A DNA stretch of 64,000 bases from Candidatus Peregrinibacteria bacterium (GTDB lineage: Bacteria; Patescibacteriota; Gracilibacteria; UBA1369; 2-02-FULL-48-14): NCBI GenBank assembly GCA_018658105.1, contig JABHVW010000001.1, positions 157,676 through 221,675 of the forward strand. The letters run 5' to 3'. The notes beneath the pieces are model-generated. The model was given only the letters and a program-made list of their open reading frames with translations, did not search any database and was not told where the DNA came from. A program made the position numbers and the translations under genes. Within the stretch, counting starts at the first letter, position 1. Each line of letters begins with the position of its first letter. Positions 60,710 through 64,000 of the stretch are shown here, one piece after another.

Positions 60710-61321
60710 TTGGGTGAGGAAAATGCTCAACTGATTGGATCGATGATTATTACGAAAATTTATCAGGCCGCAATGGCACGTGCTGATATGCGTGAAGAAG
60801 ATAGAAAAGATTTTTACTTTTATGTGGATGAGTTTCAAAACTTTGCGACGGATACTTTTGCAGAAATTCTTTCTGAGGCGCGTAAATATCGCCTGTGTTT
60901 GACCATTGCTCATCAATATATTGGGCAGTTAAATGAGGAGGTTCGTAAAACGGTATTTGGTAATGTGGGATCGATGGTGAGTTTTCGTGTGGGTGCCGAA
61001 GATGCCGTAATTTTGGCAGAAGAATATACTCCGGTTTTCAATGTTCGAGATATTATTAATCTTGGAGTGCGAGAATTTTACACAAAACTTTCTATTGATG
61101 GAGAATTAACTGAGCCATTTTCTGGCCGAACTTTAGATATGGATTACCCTGAAGTGGACCTGAGCAAAGATATCATTGCGGCTTCGAGAGCGGCTTACTG
61201 TAGACCAAAAGCTGAGGTTGAAGAAATGCTCAAACGTTGGGATGAAGGTAGTGATGAACCTGTGCCAGCAGCTAATTCTGTGATTCAGCAGTCGTCTGAT
61301 TTTGAAATGCCATTGATATAG
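60710..61321 (+). CDS. VirD4/TraG-type ATPase, C-terminal part (out of frame)
   Basis: The second half of the same ATPase, in another frame; 60710 is its first ATG, but homologous sequence runs back to ~60680 without an ATG. It has IGSMIITKIYQAAMARADM, then FYFYVDEFQNFATDTFAEILSEARKYRLCLTIAHQYIGQL (Walker B-like DEFQ and sensor region, the TraM-recognition-type C-terminal domain) and FGNVGSMVSFRVGAEDA. It is intact to its natural end, so either the two parts join by frameshifting, or the break is recent or a sequence error. The stop TAG lies inside the 19-bp inverted repeat that follows. Confidence 0.8.
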   Translation: MGEENAQLIGSMIITKIYQAAMARADMREEDRKDFYFYVDEFQNFATDTFAEILSEARKYRLCLTIAHQYIGQLNEEVRKTVFGNVGSMVSFRVGAEDAVILAEEYTPVFNVRDIINLGVREFYTKLSIDGELTEPFSGRTLDMDYPEVDLSKDIIAASRAAYCRPKAEVEEMLKRWDEGSDEPVPAANSVIQQSSDFEMPLI

Positions 61322-61381
61322 TTATTTGGTCAGCGCTCCAGGCCGCTAAGGCCAAGTCTTTACTGACCAAATAACTATATC
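61315..61381. repeat. Inverted repeat across the virD4 stop codon
   Basis: GATATAGTTATTTGGTCAG (61315-61333) pairs perfectly over 19 bp with CTGACCAAATAACTATATC (61363-61381), with a second palindrome GGCC-GCTAA-GGCC in the 29-nt loop. The left arm includes the stop codon of the ATPase gene. Confidence 0.85.
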
Positions 61382-61605
61382 AAAGCCTAGTAATGCGCTC
61401 TAGGCCGCTAAGGCCAAGTCTTTACTGACCAAATAACTATATCAAAGCCTAGTAATGCGCTCCAGGCCGCTAAGGCCAAGTCTTTACTGACCAAATAACT
61501 ATATCAAAGCCTAGTAATGCGCTCTAGGCCGCTAAGACCAAGTCTTTACTGACCAAATAATTATATCAAAGCCTAGTAATGCGCTCCGGGCTGTGGCTTA
61601 AATGT
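61333..61605. repeat. 62-bp tandem repeat array (four full units plus partial)
   Basis: Units start at 61333, 61395, 61457, 61519 and (partial) 61581, each GCGCTC(C/T)AGGCCGCTAAGG onwards through CTGACCAAATAACTATATCA to CTAGTAAT. They are nearly identical; C and T alternate after GCGCTC in successive units, hinting at a 124-bp dimer as the amplification unit. Units are directly adjacent, with no unique spacers, so it is not a CRISPR. The array lies between the convergent 3' ends of the ATPase gene and the pre-toxin-TG-like gene. Every unit contains the right arm of the inverted repeat, so each can pair with the single left arm. Confidence 0.9.
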
Positions 61606-62895
61606 TTAGGCGGCCTTTTGCATTTGTTCGATGCTTTGTTTGGCCATGATTTTGTCGAGGGTTGCGGCGAGTTCGCGGCGTTTTTCTGTGTGTTCACGAG
61701 CGATTTCAGCAAACTTTTTTTCTTTACGATATAGTCTGTATTTTTCGTAGGGGCTAAGTGCGCCTGTGACTGCTCGGCTTGCACTCTTTTTTAAATTAGC
61801 TTTAAGAGCATCTTTAACTAGCCCATCTACCATTTCGTCAGCGACGTGATTAACTACCTTGTGATTTGCTAGGAATTTGCCGCCTTGCTTAAAAGCTTCA
61901 GCACCTTTTTTACCTTTTGCAGAATTTGGCAAAATCTTTGCTGCGAAACTTAATAAATCGTTCGCTTTGGGAATTACTGCAGCTTCGGCGGTCTCCTTTA
62001 ATACGGCGCCTGTTTTCCAAGCTTTTTTCATGATGGCTTTGAACCCTGCTTCGGCAGCTTCACCGGCTACATCTGTAGCTACGCCAACTGCTGCACGCTC
62101 TGTCATTTCTTTAACTGTGGCCTTCACCGCTGTTTTTGCTGCGGTGCTAGCGCTAAGCCCGGCAACACCTGCACCAGATGTGACTGGCTCAGGAACAATG
62201 ACTCCAACGAAACTTACTATGTCCCAAACTGCAAATCCAGCGCCAAGGGAGTAAAGTATTCCTCTTTCACCCCAGCCTAGTTTTCGGCCATCTAAATCGT
62301 AACCGACCATAGCTTTACCCATATCCCAAAGCCCGCCTGCAACTGGCGTGACGCCAATTCCAAAATCGATTGCAGAAAGTGTGTAACTTCCTCCTCCCTC
62401 TTCTGCCTCTTCGGCCTCTTCTGAGTCGGAATCTATCTGTAATAGTGCTTTTTGCTCATCGATGTCTGTATTTAAATCTTGAATAAATGCTGCGACCTCT
62501 TCTTCTGTGTGGCCGTTTTCGAGCATGTGTCTTGCGTGTTCTTCGAAAAATTCATGAGCAAGCTCTTCTGCATCTTCTTGCCTTCCCTCGTCTAACAAAG
62601 TTTGATTTTCTGTGAGTAAACTTCTCATTCCATTTAATATTTCCAAGCGCTTTTTGATTTCTTCGGCCTGTTCTGCATATTCTGGATCGTTTGCGAGTGA
62701 TTCAAAAACCTCGATAATTGCTGCGTCTAGATCTGTAATATATTTTTCTAATTCATCTTCGTTCATGTTTTCGAAATCTCCTTTCATTGCAAGTTTGTCT
62801 AATTCTGCATTGACCACTCTAGCGCCAAAAGACTCCTTTTTTTCAGGATTTTCTGATGGACCTTTTTTGGGATGTGGAGTGGTGGAGTGGTTCAT
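61606..62895 (-). CDS. Pre-toxin-TG-like protein next to virD4-like gene
   Basis: A 429-residue protein: acidic helical N-terminal half (residues 1-165, coiled-coil), then AIDFGIGVTPVAGGLWDMGKAMVGYDLDGRKLGWGERG (~175-212), which matches the PT-TG (pre-toxin TG) layout of polymorphic toxin proteins: hydrophobic P-x-x-G/D hairpin, then a G-x-D-L-x-G motif (here DG for TG). Hydrophobic segments follow (~215-245) and an Ala/Lys-rich helical C-terminal region (~260-429). I see no recognised toxin domain at the C-terminus. Placement beside a type-IV-type ATPase fits a secreted substrate, but PT-TG also occurs in non-toxins. Confidence 0.65.
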   Translation of the reverse strand: MNHSTTPHPKKGPSENPEKKESFGARVVNAELDKLAMKGDFENMNEDELEKYITDLDAAIIEVFESLANDPEYAEQAEEIKKRLEILNGMRSLLTENQTLLDEGRQEDAEELAHEFFEEHARHMLENGHTEEEVAAFIQDLNTDIDEQKALLQIDSDSEEAEEAEEGGGSYTLSAIDFGIGVTPVAGGLWDMGKAMVGYDLDGRKLGWGERGILYSLGAGFAVWDIVSFVGVIVPEPVTSGAGVAGLSASTAAKTAVKATVKEMTERAAVGVATDVAGEAAEAGFKAIMKKAWKTGAVLKETAEAAVIPKANDLLSFAAKILPNSAKGKKGAEAFKQGGKFLANHKVVNHVADEMVDGLVKDALKANLKKSASRAVTGALSPYEKYRLYRKEKKFAEIAREHTEKRRELAATLDKIMAKQSIEQMQKAA

Positions 62896-62900
62896 GATCT

Positions 62901-64000
62901 TTAAGTGAGGATCTCGTGTAATCTGTCTTCGTCGATTGCGTCTTGGATTTCTAGTGCGATGCGTTCACCGTAGCTAATTTCGTAACCCCAAAGATAACTT
63001 GTGTGAGGTGTGAAGCGAGTGCCTGGGCTGCCAGGAATTCGCATTGAAACATCGAAAATTACTAATTCTTCTTTGCCTTTTTCGGCTGCGACTGCACCTT
63101 GAAGTGCGAAAGGTCCGATTATGCCGGGCTTTGAATGCTTTTGTGTTGTCTTTACAAATTTCTCACCCATTTCGAAGATTTTTTCTATAATGGATTCTTT
63201 AGTTGTTACGCTGTAGTGACCAGTTTCAACCATGCTTGGCTTATAGCCAGATTCAAGCAGCTCGATTTGAGTTTTTGCATCGAGCCTAAGAAAACCATCA
63301 AGGCTAGTTTGGCGGCGCGTGTCTGTACCCATTAGTTCGAGTTCGCCGTCGATAGCTGAATAGAAAAAGTTGAAATTAACCTGTGCACCAATAATAAATT
63401 CTTCAATTACTGCTTTTTTGAGATCTGCTTTTTTAATTGTTCCGGCTTCGATCATTGCGTCTGATTTCACTTTGTAATCTTCGGGTGAAGTTGCGACGAA
63501 AAATGCTCGTTCATATGTACGTTCAGCTTCGTTCACTTTTACTATAACTGGGCCGTCTATATCTGCTGGTTTTTTGTACATCTTTGGGATGCGAATACCC
63601 GCTTTCTCTAGCAGCCAATACTGATTGTGCTGGACATCTCTTTCTTCGAGGCGAACCATGTGTCTAGTCCCGTAAATTGGCACTTGGAATTTCTTTTCAA
63701 TGTCATCGAAATTGCAGTACACCCAGAAGTATCGATTGTGGATGAAAATTGCGTTTCTTTGTCTAAGCTCCTCCTGAACTTTGGGCTTTACGATGTCTGC
63801 GAATTTGTCTACTAAGATAATGTCGTCGATGCATCCTTTTGCTTCGCGAGTTTTGTAATATTTTGCGTAAGTTTTTTCACGCCCCTTTTGGCAAACAGCA
63901 AGAGTTTTGAAACCCATTCTCTTTGCACCTTCGCATACGTCTAGAGCGGAATGGCCGCCAAGCACAGCGATAGTAATATTACTTTTGTCGTATTTTTCTA
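62901..64000 (-). CDS. purP: PurP-type FAICAR synthetase, 5' end cut by window edge
   Basis: At least 366 codons are visible. The frame continues past position 64000 (the residues before the first possible GTG start read YDKSNITIAVLGGHSALDV, as at PurP N-termini). Features: GGHSALDVCEGAKRMGF and VCQKGRE near the start, an ATP-grasp core with GPVIVKVNEAERTYERAFFV and VEEFIIGAQVNFNFFYS, then RRQTSLDGFLRL, SKPGIIGPFALQG and FDVSMRIPGSPGTRFTPHTSY. PurP uses ATP and formate to make FAICAR from AICAR in the archaeal purine pathway. It occurs in few bacteria. Presence here suggests a purine route without PurH formyl transfer. Confidence 0.88.
   Translation of the reverse strand, partial: EKYDKSNITIAVLGGHSALDVCEGAKRMGFKTLAVCQKGREKTYAKYYKTREAKGCIDDIILVDKFADIVKPKVQEELRQRNAIFIHNRYFWVYCNFDDIEKKFQVPIYGTRHMVRLEERDVQHNQYWLLEKAGIRIPKMYKKPADIDGPVIVKVNEAERTYERAFFVATSPEDYKVKSDAMIEAGTIKKADLKKAVIEEFIIGAQVNFNFFYSAIDGELELMGTDTRRQTSLDGFLRLDAKTQIELLESGYKPSMVETGHYSVTTKESIIEKIFEMGEKFVKTTQKHSKPGIIGPFALQGAVAAEKGKEELVIFDVSMRIPGSPGTRFTPHTSYLWGYEISYGERIALEIQDAIDEDRLHEILT

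Noticed and set aside
61333..61605. CRISPR array
   Set aside because: The 62-bp units are directly joined with no unique spacers, and no cas genes are present in the window.

Overview
The window looks like a chromosomal segment from a Patescibacteria/CPR-type bacterium, possibly of the Peregrinibacteria lineage (an inference from content; no rRNA is present to place it). Supporting signs: almost no Shine-Dalgarno sequences, several genes whose ATG lies 6-7 nt after a -10 box, a threonyl-tRNA synthetase without the TGS domain, and many large proteins of unknown function. UGA acts as a normal stop (for example the genes ending at 1047, 6250 and 57391), so the UGA=Gly code of Gracilibacteria/Absconditabacteria does not apply.

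Layout. 1-5157: a co-directional run of secreted or surface proteins (SLH protein, then four signal-peptide proteins that nearly all end in a terminal cysteine motif). 5158-5962: a long palindrome, two tiny minus-strand genes (zinc ribbon, excisionase-type HTH) and AT-rich regulatory DNA. 5963-9016: TrpR/YerC-like regulator, a long fold-type-I aminotransferase and a Cys/Met-metabolism PLP enzyme. 9022-16588: uvrA, a PrsW-like membrane protease, recF, a DUF4112-like protein and thrS. 16578-25160 (minus): one operon of five unknown proteins around a VirB6/TrbL-like polytopic protein. 25270-29347 (minus): rpsR, ssb, rpsF and mutS. 29468-35073: tRNA-Arg(CCU) followed by an accessory island of an HExxH protein, lipoproteins and a kinase-like protein. 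Three of its genes are preceded by a ~40-bp repeat whose 3' end copies the tRNA 3' end and the adjoining -35 box. 35712-37385: first member of a cysteine-rich multi-ribbon family. 37495-48735: lexA, MBL hydrolase, enolase, then a co-directional metabolic run (iron-sulfur serine dehydratase sdaAB/sdaAA, purN, ferredoxin, korA, korB, [2Fe-2S] ferredoxin) and a GlmU-like nucleotidyltransferase. 48745-59028: six tandem paralogues of the cysteine-rich family with two unusual tRNA-like elements among them. 59079-61321: a VirD4/TraG-type ATPase split by a frameshift, ending in an inverted repeat and a 62-bp tandem array. 61606-64000 (minus): a pre-toxin-TG-like protein and an archaeal-type PurP, cut by the window edge.

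How it fits together. The housekeeping DNA repair genes (uvrA, recF, mutS, lexA, ssb) are dispersed, and lexA carries an inverted repeat filling its own promoter spacer. The serine dehydratase - KorAB - ferredoxin run suggests conversion of serine to pyruvate and ferredoxin-linked 2-oxoacid oxidation. PurN and PurP point to a purine pathway with an archaeal-type formylation step.

The most unusual content is (i) the seven-member cysteine-rich family, an internally duplicated protein with zinc ribbons at both ends, and (ii) a pair of ~100-nt transcribed-looking tRNA-like elements. These share a promoter motif, a T-arm, a conserved non-standard loop and a closing outer stem, and each has a partial copy of its loop nearby.
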